Origin: Tritrichomonas musculus
Taxonomy: Eukaryota; Parabasalia; Tritrichomonadida; Tritrichomonadidae
Length of the DNA stretch: 64,000 bases
NCBI GenBank assembly: GCA_039105265.1
Contig: JAPFFF010000012.1
Coordinates: 3,472,001-3,536,000 of the forward strand
Direction of reading: 5' to 3'
The notes under the pieces were generated by a model. That model was given only the letters and a program-made list of their open reading frames with translations, did no database searches and had not been told where the DNA came from. Of the stretch, positions 31,081 through 40,145 are shown piece by piece. A program made the translations under genes and the position numbers. Position 1 is the stretch's first letter. Each line of letters opens with the position of its first letter.

Positions 31081-32211
31081 TTATTTACCATTATTTCCTA
31101 AAGAAAAGCATCGATTTTCAATGACGTCGCTTCCATATTGCTCATATTCTTTTCTGCTAATGGCAAAGTTTTCTAGAAAGTATTTTGGATATTTCGAATA
31201 CCTTGAAGCACCTCTCCAAGCTGATTCATTTGGATTTGGCAAGGCAGTTATTTTTATTTTTCGATTAGGAGCTAATGAACATAGTTCTTTTTCTAATCTT
31301 TCTTTGAAACCTTTTGTTGCAACGACTCCACCTGACAAAATAATGTTTTCATAAAGATAATCTTGAGTGCTTTCTTTACAACTTAGAATGGAGTTATTAA
31401 TAATGTGGTGAATTCCTTCTTCATACATAGTGTCCATTGGTGGATCAAAGAGAATTTCAGGTCCTTCAATTTGCTGTACTCCAATTTGAAATAAGTGATT
31501 CTTATATTCAAATTGCTTTTCTTTAATCTTGCTCTTTTCATCAAGAAAATCTAATGAAACCCGACAATATCTTTCTTTAATGATAGAAAGATCATGCAGA
31601 TGATTTGCATTTAATTCTTGAATATTTAATATCTTAAGTAAAAACCTTGTGATCATTGAACCTCCAATTGGGTATTTCATCATTCCTGTTTTTAGTGGCA
31701 TCGTACCAATACAGGGAAATATTTGGGTAACACCATCACCAATTTCAACAACAAGTCCTGTAGAGTATCCTATTTTTGAAGTCAAACTGAAAAATGGTTG
31801 ATAATCTACATAAAAATGGGAAGCATGATATTCATTAAACATAAGTTCTGCAATTTTAAGTCTGCTCTCTCTTTCACCATATATCGAGTCAGTTATTACA
31901 ATTGGATGATTTTGAATATCTTTTTTACCTATCAAAAGATCAAAACCATGTTCAATCAGCGCTTTTACACCTTCCCAATCATTGATCTTTCCTTTTATTA
32001 TTGGATAGGAGATATTTTGGATTGCTGCCTTGCAATTTTCTCCAACATCTTCAATTTGATCGCAGTTTTCTGCATAACCAATAAAAGTGTTTTTTCTTTC
32101 TTTTTTGGGTTTACCAACAATTGATGGGTAAATGTATCTTGGGTGCGGTTCACCTCCAAATCCAATTTTACAAAATCCGGATCCTATATCTAAAACTATA
32201 ATTTTCTCCAT
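31081..32211 (-). CDS. Divergent actin-related protein
   Basis: 376 residues, the same length as actin. It has the actin-fold phosphate-1 loop (LDIGSGFCKIGFGG, residues ~7-20), YPSIVGKPK, the phosphate-2 strand (VVEIGDGVTQIFP, ~155) and the adenosine motif (NIILSGGVVATKGF, ~300). It differs widely from conventional actin, including the subdomain-2 loop and the C-terminus (FSLGNNGK), so it is an actin-related protein or a divergent actin-like protein, not a filament-forming actin for certain. Roles in dynactin, Arp2/3 or chromatin remodelling cannot be separated from sequence alone. It is transcribed head to head with the Hsp70-like gene, 176 bp between start codons. Confidence 0.85.
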   Translation of the reverse strand: MEKIIVLDIGSGFCKIGFGGEPHPRYIYPSIVGKPKKERKNTFIGYAENCDQIEDVGENCKAAIQNISYPIIKGKINDWEGVKALIEHGFDLLIGKKDIQNHPIVITDSIYGERESRLKIAELMFNEYHASHFYVDYQPFFSLTSKIGYSTGLVVEIGDGVTQIFPCIGTMPLKTGMMKYPIGGSMITRFLLKILNIQELNANHLHDLSIIKERYCRVSLDFLDEKSKIKEKQFEYKNHLFQIGVQQIEGPEILFDPPMDTMYEEGIHHIINNSILSCKESTQDYLYENIILSGGVVATKGFKERLEKELCSLAPNRKIKITALPNPNESAWRGASRYSKYPKYFLENFAISRKEYEQYGSDVIENRCFSLGNNGK

Positions 32212-32234
32212 TTGATTTTGATAAAATACTTTTT

Positions 32235-32247
32235 GTCTATATGTGAA
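32235..32247 (-). promoter_or_regulatory. Shared TTCACATATA motif, ARP side
   Basis: On the minus strand this reads TTCACATATAGAC, 24-36 nt before the actin-related ATG. The same motif (TTCACATATAAAC) precedes the Hsp70-like ATG on the other strand. TCACA fits the Inr consensus. Confidence 0.45.
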
Positions 32248-32359
32248 TTGTTATACTCAATAATTCAATGAAGTGGCCCAAGGTTTTTGTTTGAAAAAAT
32301 TAAAAAAATACAATAGAACAATAAAAACTAGTTTTTCAGAAGAAATAAGATGATAACTG

Positions 32360-32372
32360 TTCACATATAAAC
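32360..32372 (+). promoter_or_regulatory. Shared TTCACATATA motif, Hsp70 side
   Basis: TTCACATATAAAC starts ~28 nt before the Hsp70-like ATG and mirrors the motif of the divergent actin-related gene. It likely marks the start site. Confidence 0.45.
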
Positions 32373-32387
32373 ATAGAGCAATAACAA

Positions 32388-34325
32388 ATGTCCTATCCAG
32401 TAGGAATTGATTTTGGAACGACGTTTTCCACTGTTTGCCAATATATCAATGGTAATCCTGTTATGAAACCAATTGATCAAATTAACAGTCCCTATGTACC
32501 TACAAAAATTGGTTTCGAAGAAGGCGAGTGGATATTTGGTAAAAACATGCCTGATTGCATAATTGATATAAAAAGAATGATTGGTGAAACTTATGATTCC
32601 GATAGTTTTAAAATAGCCAGAAAAAGCTGGGACAAATATAATATAAAATTCGCTAAAGATGAAAATCAAAAAAATAATCCAAAGGAATCAGATCAAATTA
32701 AAATCATTATTAATGACCAAAAATATACTCCAGTCGATCTCGCTGGAAAATACATAAATTGGTTATATACAAATTGTGGTGGACAATTTGGAGACCAAGT
32801 GACTGTTATAACCATCCCTGCCAAATTTGGTCAACTTCGAAGAGAAGCAATTTGTTTAGCATATCAAAAAGCGGGCTTTAGTCATGATCAACTTAGAATT
32901 ATGTCAGAACCATCAGCCGCAGCTTTATGCGTTTGTTTAATGCAACAAAAGAAATATAAAAATATAATGGTATTTGATTTCGGTGGAGGAACCTTGGACT
33001 CTTCTTTTGTTGAAATTACTTATAACACTGAAATACCTGAATTCAGAGAAATAGAAAAAAAAGGAATTCAGCTTTTAGGTGGAAGAGATATTGATGAAAT
33101 ATTGTTTAATTGGACAATTGAACGTTTGAAACAGCTGGGATATGATGATCTTGATCCAGATGATGATTATGAAGATATTGAAAAAATTATGGAAGCATGC
33201 GAAAAAGCAAAAATTGATTTGGCCCAAAACCCAAATTGTAAGCCAAAGATTATCCCAAAAAACTCTAGTATTAAATGTAAAAGATGCCAAGAAAATATCG
33301 TTATGGATATTGATACATTTGAAAGAATTTCTGCTCCTGTTTTTGACCGATTGCATGAGCCATTAGATGAATTATTTTCAAGCACAAAGATTCGAAAATC
33401 TGACGTTGATGGGATCATGATTATTGGCGGATCAAGCCAAAATCGAAAAGTTAAACAAATTGTTGAAGAATACTTTCAACGTCCTGTAATTAATTTCCCT
33501 CATTTTCGTGACGCTGTTGCTATGGGTGCTTGTCTTCAAGCAGCTAGTTTAACGCCTGGTATAAATGTTGTTTCAAATTTAAAAATACCAGAAAATCAAA
33601 ACCAAGGTCAAAAAGGCTTCGTTGTTAAAGAAGTTATACCACATTCGTTAGGAATCGATGTCGTTAGAGAAGATAAAAGTTCAGGTTGGTTCTCAGCAAT
33701 ACTAGTGAAAGGTATAAATTTCTTTGGAGATGAAGAAAAAGGAATATATTCAACAAGTGCAGATAACCAAACTGGAATAATAATTGATGTATATGAATGT
33801 GATGAAGAACGAGTAGAAAAAGGAAGATTGTATAAAACTTATATTAAAGAAAATCTTCCACCTCTTCCAGCTGGACAGGCCAAAATTGAAATCACATTCA
33901 ATTTGGATCTAAATGGAATGTTACAGGTAAGTGTCAGAGAAATTGGTAAAGATGAATTAATTGTATATAAGCCATTTAAAATATTTGATGAACTCCGAAA
34001 AATTGAAAATGAAGATAATATTAATAATCAAAGAAAAGTTGAAAACCATAAAAAAATTCTTATGTCTCATCTTCTTCAGTTGGATATATTTTTTGATGAA
34101 ACTTTGCCGGAAATTATCAGTGATTACCCCGATTTTGATAAGATTGTCAACAAAGAAAAACTTTTAAAAATAAATGCTAAAGTGAAGCATTTTTTAAATA
34201 GTGAATCAGTGGCTACTGAAGATGCTATTGAAACTTTAATAGCAGAAGGAAGAAAAACACTGGAACCATTTTATTTACAAAGAAATATGGAATTCCCAGA
34301 AGTGTTTAAATTATCAATTACATAA
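32388..34325 (+). CDS. Divergent cytosolic Hsp70-like protein
   Basis: 645 residues. The ATPase domain is clear: GIDFGTTFSTVC (6-17), VTVITIPAKFGQLRRE, MSEPSAAALC, the phosphate-2 motif VFDFGGGTLD (~203) and the adenosine motif IMIIGGSSQNRKVK (~345). A substrate-binding-like beta domain follows (VIPHSLGIDV, ~425) and a helical lid. Unlike canonical Hsp70 it lacks a C-terminal EEVD, carries a CKRC pair in the IIB subdomain region (~299-302), and has no targeting signal or ER-retention motif. It probably is a specialised cytosolic chaperone or Hsp70-like ATPase. It shares a short divergent promoter with the actin-related gene; both proteins belong to the same ATPase superfamily. Confidence 0.9.
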   Translation: MSYPVGIDFGTTFSTVCQYINGNPVMKPIDQINSPYVPTKIGFEEGEWIFGKNMPDCIIDIKRMIGETYDSDSFKIARKSWDKYNIKFAKDENQKNNPKESDQIKIIINDQKYTPVDLAGKYINWLYTNCGGQFGDQVTVITIPAKFGQLRREAICLAYQKAGFSHDQLRIMSEPSAAALCVCLMQQKKYKNIMVFDFGGGTLDSSFVEITYNTEIPEFREIEKKGIQLLGGRDIDEILFNWTIERLKQLGYDDLDPDDDYEDIEKIMEACEKAKIDLAQNPNCKPKIIPKNSSIKCKRCQENIVMDIDTFERISAPVFDRLHEPLDELFSSTKIRKSDVDGIMIIGGSSQNRKVKQIVEEYFQRPVINFPHFRDAVAMGACLQAASLTPGINVVSNLKIPENQNQGQKGFVVKEVIPHSLGIDVVREDKSSGWFSAILVKGINFFGDEEKGIYSTSADNQTGIIIDVYECDEERVEKGRLYKTYIKENLPPLPAGQAKIEITFNLDLNGMLQVSVREIGKDELIVYKPFKIFDELRKIENEDNINNQRKVENHKKILMSHLLQLDIFFDETLPEIISDYPDFDKIVNKEKLLKINAKVKHFLNSESVATEDAIETLIAEGRKTLEPFYLQRNMEFPEVFKLSIT

Positions 34326-35160
34326 AGCTTTTTATAGCAACTTTTTTTTTTTTTTTTTTGTTCAAGTTTTTTATTCTTTACTATTATAAAAGAGACAATA
34401 AAAAATATTTATGTGTGTGATAAAATAAGTTCTAATAAAAATTATCTTAAGATATTTATGTCTTGTTTTGTATCACAAATTCTTCAAAATTGAATGGTTT
34501 TTTGAATTTTTGTCTTGTTTTAGCATGAAAATTTTGGGTTATTTTTTTTAAAAAAAGATATAATAATAAAGAAGAAATCATTAGTTATTATGTTAATATA
34601 ATATAAAAAGGAGAATATATTTTTTATTTTTGCAATTTGTATTATATGATTTGTGGACAATGAATAACCAGCATGTCCATATACAGTATTTTGCTTAGTA
34701 TAGGATTCAAATAGCATCAATAAATAACGGAGAAAAAAAATGTTTTTATTTTTTCTAGTATAAAATCATTATTAATTGATGATTATAAAATTGCAAATTA
34801 TATAATTTACAAAGAATTAATACCATCTGTATAATGAAATTTTTCTTTGTAAATGCAAAGATATCATTGATGATTTAAAATGATTTATTTTTTAATATAA
34901 ATCATGATATAAAATAATAAAAAAAAAAACTAAAAATAATTTAAGCATTGAAGTTTTTGAAACATTAAACACTATTATAAATAAATAAATCCCAAATACT
35001 AAATTTGAAAAATATTTAAAATATTTAAAGTATGTTTTTTTTTATTGAAGAATAATTTCCAGAAATCAAAAGGTAAGTCATTTTGTATATTGATGATGAG
35101 TTGTAAATCGAAATTTAATGAAATAAAGCAAAAATATCGTATAAAAATATTCAAATAAAA
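34326..35160. other. Intergenic region
   Basis: AT-rich spacer after the Hsp70-like gene. A T-run starts ~20 bases after its stop. No gene recognised. Confidence 0.5.
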
Positions 35161-35337
35161 ATGGAATTATTTACCAAAGAGAATCTACAAAAGTACTTAA
35201 CTCCAGAAGGACTTGATAGAGCTATATTAATTTCCAGTTTGCAAGACATTTTAATGGCTCTTGTTAATATGCAATTTAGAATTAATATGCAACTTGTCAA
35301 ACGGTTAGTTGACAATATTTTCATTTGTTGCAAATAA
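35161..35337 (+). CDS. Small ORF, 58 aa, unknown
   Basis: An ATG-to-TAA frame giving a helical, amphipathic product (MELFTKENLQKYLTPEGL, then DILMALVNMQFRINMQLVKR). Its composition is more protein-like than the DNA around it. It could be a true small gene or the first piece of a broken gene continuing to the right. Family unknown. Confidence 0.35.
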   Translation: MELFTKENLQKYLTPEGLDRAILISSLQDILMALVNMQFRINMQLVKRLVDNIFICCK

Positions 35338-35559
35338 CGCGAATTTTATATTGATCAATACGCTTTTCTCTTTTATTTTTTATATCAAATCATGCAAAAT
35401 GCCAGTAGAATCGAAATTTCAGTTAATACTGGCTTTGTTAAAAAGGAAAATATCAATCTCTTGCTTTTTACTTTTCAATATTTAACGCAGAAGAATCCAA
35501 CATGCCAAAATTTTTTTTAAAAAGGAATCAATTCAAATTTAAATTTAAACGTACAGGTA

Positions 35560-35863
35560 GCATCACGTCGTAAATCGTTAATATTAAGTGAAAATCGCGG
35601 ACAAAAAGGAACTCAAAGCAATCTAAACGAAGAAGAGAATCAAATCGTGTCAATAATCAATGATGAAAGCGAGAATGACTCGACTCAATTTGAAAATGAA
35701 GAAAAAGAACTTTTCATTGAAAATTTTGTGATGAAATCGAGTTCAATTTTGAAAGCATTCAAAGAAAGAATCTTCACAATCACGTTATCAATATCAAATC
35801 AGCCATGGAGGCTCTTTTTCAGAGAAAAAACTTTAATAATTCAATACTTTATCTCAAAATTTT
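35560..35863 (+). pseudogene. Acidic coding fragment
   Basis: An open plus-strand frame of ~95 codons beginning RRKSLILSENRGQKG and continuing through NDESENDSTQFENEEKE. No start codon at its left edge. Charged, probably disordered. It may belong with the small ORF at 35161 or with the Sel1 gene to the right. Confidence 0.3.
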
Positions 35864-35893
35864 GAGATGAACTGAAAACTTAAATTTTGTCGA

Positions 35894-36328
35894 ATGGAAA
35901 GCATTCCTTGTAAAAATAATCTCTTCAATTTCCTCGAAAATTTTAAAAAAGGAAATATCTCATTTCAGAAAAATAATTTGACAAAAGTGATCAAAGAATA
36001 TCTTATTTCAGATGATGTCCCAACCCCAAATGAAAAGATTGAAATAGAAAAAAATATTAAAAAATCAAAAATATTACTATTTAATACGCTTTAAATTAGC
36101 TGATACGCAAACAGAGAAAATATATTTGATTATAGGATTTGAAAAAACAATACTTATTTTTGAAAAAAAATCAACTTTTTTGGAAAATCTTTTATCAAAT
36201 AATTCAGAGCCATCAGTATGCTTTTTTGAAAAATCCAAAGATATTTTGATTAAATCAATTAAAATTCAAAATATAGAAATTAAATATGATAATTCATTTG
36301 AGAGGGACATTTCCTATTTAAATCAAAA
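35894..36328 (+). pseudogene. Disrupted N-terminal part of the Sel1-repeat gene
   Basis: Two open stretches in different frames (35894-36091, then ~36090-36332) lead without a gap into the Sel1 gene: the stop of the second overlaps the ATG of the Sel1 frame as ATGA. The first carries FLENFKKGNISFQKNNL, the second YLIIGFEKTILIFEKKSTF. This looks like an ancestral N-terminal domain separated from the Sel1 repeats by frameshifts near 36090 and 36330. Sequencing errors in A/T runs could give the same picture. Confidence 0.45.
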
Positions 36329-38881
36329 ATGATCGATTTTATAATGAATGGAGAATCATCAAAAGATAACCAAGATGATATTAGAAAAATATATCAATCA
36401 GCAATCAATGAAAATGAAGATTTGCGTCCTCCAGTTCCTTCTTTGATTAAACAATATTATGATAGTTATAAAATCCACATTAAAATTGATAATTTGCCTG
36501 AATTTTTTAATGAAATATACCCAGGTTTTGTCATTGATCAAACTCTTTGCTATGCACAATGTTTTCTTGGTATCATGTATTTTCAAGGCGAACATGTTGC
36601 ACGAAATATTGACCGAGCAATTCATTTTTTTACTCTTTCTGCCAATCAAAATCAAGAATTGTTAAATTTGCAATATGGGCCTAGTCGAAAAGCTCAAATA
36701 TATTCTCAAGCTTATCTGGGAAGTATATATGAGAATGAAGATAAACATAAAAACATTGGCAAAGTTGTTCACTTTTATAAACTTGCCGCTGATAATGAAG
36801 ATTCTGAAGCACAATTTTACCTTGGCGCTTTATATGAAAAAGGTCGATATGTTAATCCAGATATTAATAAAGCAATTCATTATTACTCACTTGCTGCTAA
36901 TCAAAATCATCCAAAAGCACAATTTCAGTTAGGTTTAATATATGAAGAAGGCCGATTTGTTAATCAAGATATTAAAAAAGCAATTCATTATTACACACTT
37001 GCAGCAGATCAAAATCTGTTAAATGCTCAAGTAAGACTTAGTCAAATATATCATTATGGAATTAATGTTAAGCCCAATGCTGAAAAAGCAATCAAGTATT
37101 ATCAACTTCTATCTAGACCAAATATTCCAGAAGCGAATTATAGGCTGGCCGGATTGTATTATGAAGGGAAATATATTAAGCAAGATATTAATAATGCCAT
37201 TTATTATTTGACACTTGCTGCTGATCAAAGTCATTTAAAATCTCAAGTTAAACTTGCAATAATGTATGATTTTGGTGTTGGTGTTAAACAAGATATTAGC
37301 AAAGCCATTAAATATTATTCTTTAGCAGCCAAACAAAATGACCTTGATTCACAGTTTAATCTTGGAGTTATCTATGGATCAGGTTCTAAGGTTCCTCGTG
37401 ATATCAACAAAGCAATTTATTATTATTCACTTGCTTCAAATTGTGGCCATCACGAAGCACAATTAAATCTTGCCAATATTTTCTACGAAGGCAAATATAT
37501 TAAACAAGACATTGGCAAAGCAATTCAATTATATAAACTTGCTGCAGACAAAAATGATATAAAAGCACAGTTTAATCTTGGTGTTATATATTATCAAGGG
37601 AAATACATTAAGAAAAATATCGAAAAAGCAATTTATTACTTTAAACTTGCTGCAGATCAAAATGATTTAAGGGCCCAATTTCAGCTTGGTATTATATATG
37701 AGAAAAACCCAAATATCACGCAGGATATTTACAAAGCTATTCATTACTATACTCTTGCTGTAAATCAAAATTATGACTGTGCCCAAGTAAATCTTGGTTT
37801 AATATATGATAAAGGAGAAAAAATTCAGCGTGATATCAATAAAGCAATTCATTATTATTCATTAGCTGCCAAACAAAATAATCCGAAGGCACTTTATAAT
37901 TTGGGCTCTATATATTTAAACAGTAGAAATATCATGCATGATTTCACAAAAGGAATTAACTATTATATTCATGCTGCAAATTTAAATGAACCTCATGCTC
38001 AATTTGAACTTGGTTTCATATATTTTGAAGGTAATATCGTTCAAAAGAATATTAGTTTATCAATGAATTATTTTTCATTTGCTGCAAATCACGGCCATTC
38101 GCATGCACAATATGTTTGTGGCTTATTTCATTATGATGGCAAATATATTCCTAAAAATATAAACAAAGGAATTAATTTATTCTTTTTATCCGCATACAAT
38201 GGATTTAAGCAAGCCAACTTTGCGCTGGGATATTTGTATCATGAAGGGAAAAATATGACAAAAAATATTTGGGAAGCCATTAAGTATTATAAAGAAGCAT
38301 CATCTTTTAATGTTAGTTGTGCGAAAAATAATCTCGGAGTTATTTATAAAAAAGGATTTGGAACAGAAATAACAGCAAATACAGGGAAAGCAATGGAATT
38401 TTTTAATGAAGCAATAAGGCAAAAAAATGATATTTTATCAATGACAAATTTGGCCAATATTTATATGTATGATAAAGCAATTAAGCAAAATATCGATAAG
38501 TCAATTGAACTGCTAATTAAGGCATATGATATGCCTAGTATTGAAAGCAAACAGCATCAACTCAATTTGTTATTCATATCTTTAATTAAGAAATGTGGAT
38601 TTAAGAAAGAAGAAATTTTAAGAGAAATTGCACAATACGCAAATAAAAATAGTCAGTTACCGTCAATCATATATCATACAGATTTTTTAAATGATAACTT
38701 TAGAAATACAATAGAAGGATTGGATAAGTTTTATGATGACAACTTTTTATTGTATGATATATTTCATAAATATGTTTTATATTCTGATTTCACTAAAGAC
38801 GAAAAAAATGCAAAGAATATAAAAAAAATACCAGATATTTCTTTTGAATTTTATGAAGGATTTGGAAAAGATTTGTTGTAA
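36329..38881 (+). CDS. Sel1-like repeat protein (~18 repeats)
   Basis: 850 residues. After a short leader the chain is built of ~36-residue Sel1 repeats from about residue 70 to 740, with the repeating core A-x-x-x-L-G-x-x-Y-x-x-G-x-x-x-x-x-D-I-x-K-A-I-x-Y-Y-x-L-A-A-x-Q (for example AQFNLGVIYYQGKYI then KAIYYFKLAADQN). Sel1 solenoids are protein-interaction scaffolds; the best-known member works in ER-associated degradation, but this protein has no signal peptide or membrane helix, so it is expected in the cytosol. The last ~110 residues are not repetitive. The ATG at 36329 may only be the first Met after a disrupted N-terminal part. Confidence 0.85.
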   Translation: MIDFIMNGESSKDNQDDIRKIYQSAINENEDLRPPVPSLIKQYYDSYKIHIKIDNLPEFFNEIYPGFVIDQTLCYAQCFLGIMYFQGEHVARNIDRAIHFFTLSANQNQELLNLQYGPSRKAQIYSQAYLGSIYENEDKHKNIGKVVHFYKLAADNEDSEAQFYLGALYEKGRYVNPDINKAIHYYSLAANQNHPKAQFQLGLIYEEGRFVNQDIKKAIHYYTLAADQNLLNAQVRLSQIYHYGINVKPNAEKAIKYYQLLSRPNIPEANYRLAGLYYEGKYIKQDINNAIYYLTLAADQSHLKSQVKLAIMYDFGVGVKQDISKAIKYYSLAAKQNDLDSQFNLGVIYGSGSKVPRDINKAIYYYSLASNCGHHEAQLNLANIFYEGKYIKQDIGKAIQLYKLAADKNDIKAQFNLGVIYYQGKYIKKNIEKAIYYFKLAADQNDLRAQFQLGIIYEKNPNITQDIYKAIHYYTLAVNQNYDCAQVNLGLIYDKGEKIQRDINKAIHYYSLAAKQNNPKALYNLGSIYLNSRNIMHDFTKGINYYIHAANLNEPHAQFELGFIYFEGNIVQKNISLSMNYFSFAANHGHSHAQYVCGLFHYDGKYIPKNINKGINLFFLSAYNGFKQANFALGYLYHEGKNMTKNIWEAIKYYKEASSFNVSCAKNNLGVIYKKGFGTEITANTGKAMEFFNEAIRQKNDILSMTNLANIYMYDKAIKQNIDKSIELLIKAYDMPSIESKQHQLNLLFISLIKKCGFKKEEILREIAQYANKNSQLPSIIYHTDFLNDNFRNTIEGLDKFYDDNFLLYDIFHKYVLYSDFTKDEKNAKNIKKIPDISFEFYEGFGKDLL

Positions 38882-39020
38882 TTACTAACATTTTTTTAAA
38901 GTGTATGGTCAGATGTTCAAAAAAAAAAATTGAAAGAAAATATTATGTGAAAGAATAATTGTGAGGAAATAAAAAAAAAAAAAAAAAAAAAAAAAATTGA
39001 ATTGGCATTTGATTTTTAGT

Positions 39021-39025
39021 TCATT
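39021..39025 (+). promoter_or_regulatory. Inr-like TCATT before Arf-like gene
   Basis: TCATT lies with its A 18 nt before the ATG at 39041 and fits TCA-Y-T/A. A 26-base A-run (38971-38996) sits just upstream. Confidence 0.4.
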
Positions 39026-39040
39026 CAAAACATTGGATAT

Positions 39041-39589
39041 ATGAGTATTTTTATAACTGATTCTATTAAAATGCGATTTGAAAAGAAATCGCGTTGTATA
39101 ATGCTTGGTTTGGATGCAGCTGGTAAAACTACAATAATTTGCCGGCTGCTGCCAGATGAGCCTGTTTCAACATTTCCAATGGAATGCTTTCTTGTTCAAA
39201 AAATTAAATACAAAGGATTTGAAATAGATGTTTGGGATGTTGGCGCGCAAGACTGTAATCGTGCTCATTTGTGCAATTATTTCGCCGAAACGCAATGTTT
39301 GATCTTCGTGGTTGACTCAGACGACATATATCGAATTGACGAAGCTCGTGAAGAGCTTCACAAACTTTTTAAGGAGGAAGAAGAACTTAGAGATGCTGTT
39401 CTTTTGGTTTTTGCCAATAAGCAAGATCTTCAAAGAGCAGTTAAGCCGAAAGAACTTGAAAAGCGTCTTGAACTGAATAAAATTTCTGAACATGAATGGA
39501 AAATTCAAGGATCATGTGCCAAAACTGGTGAAGGTATAATTGAAGGATTCAATTGGCTTGAAGAACAAATAAACAAAAAGTTTAAATAA
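39041..39589 (+). CDS. Divergent Arf/Arl-family small GTPase
   Basis: 182 residues, the usual Arf length. G1 is GLDAAGKT (23-30), G4 is NKQD and G5 is SCAKTGEG. Unusual points: no Gly2 for myristoylation (starts MSIF); the switch I segment that reads PTIGFN in Arfs is PMECFL here (46-51), so the Mg2+-binding Thr is replaced by Met47; and the switch II motif DVGGQ is DVGAQ (66-70), with an Ala where the invariant Gly contacts the gamma-phosphate. The catalytic Gln is kept. These changes predict altered nucleotide binding or an unusual switch cycle. Classical Arf roles in vesicle coating should not be assumed. Confidence 0.88.
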   Translation: MSIFITDSIKMRFEKKSRCIMLGLDAAGKTTIICRLLPDEPVSTFPMECFLVQKIKYKGFEIDVWDVGAQDCNRAHLCNYFAETQCLIFVVDSDDIYRIDEAREELHKLFKEEEELRDAVLLVFANKQDLQRAVKPKELEKRLELNKISEHEWKIQGSCAKTGEGIIEGFNWLEEQINKKFK

Positions 39590-40145
39590 ATTGCTAAAAA
39601 GTTTGCACAATAGATAGACTAGTTTTTTTATTTCAAATATATTTATTGCTTTTTTTTTTTATTTACAACAAAGAATTTTTTTGTTAAAAAAGTATTTTCT
39701 TATTTCTCATGTTATCAACATTTTTTTGACTCTTGATTTTGATTGTTTTCTTTTTTTTCTCAATTGTAGGGGTTTTAAAGTTCTCAAAACTTTTGATATT
39801 TTTAATGGATTTGTTTTTTTATTTAATGTTTCATTCAATTGTTTTATATTTCCTTGAAAATTTGTCTGGAGTTCTTCTTGATTTATATTTTAGGTTATAT
39901 TGGAATCAATGGTATTCTAATTTAGTTAAATTTTTAATAGGGAAATCTGAAATTTTTAAAATTTTATTTAGATGATAAAAAATTGCATTTTTAATGTTTT
40001 CAAACTCTTTTTCTCTCTTGATTTTTGATTGTCTTCTTTAATTAATAAATGATTATTATGATTTCCCCTCTATAATATACATTTAGCCTTCGTCTTTTTA
40101 ATAAATGAAGAGGAGAAAAAAAAAATAACAAGCATATTTTATCTT
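39590..40145. other. Convergent intergenic region
   Basis: T-rich DNA between the Arf-like gene and the minus-strand FYR-domain gene. An open frame at 39733-39975 is Leu/Phe-rich because of T content and is not a gene. CTCTTGATTTTGATTGT near 39730 recurs near 40015 in a similar form. Confidence 0.5.

Noticed and set aside
39733-39975. 80-codon plus-strand open frame
   Set aside because: Composition is Phe/Leu/Ile-rich because the DNA is T-rich; no conserved pattern; convergent 3' region.
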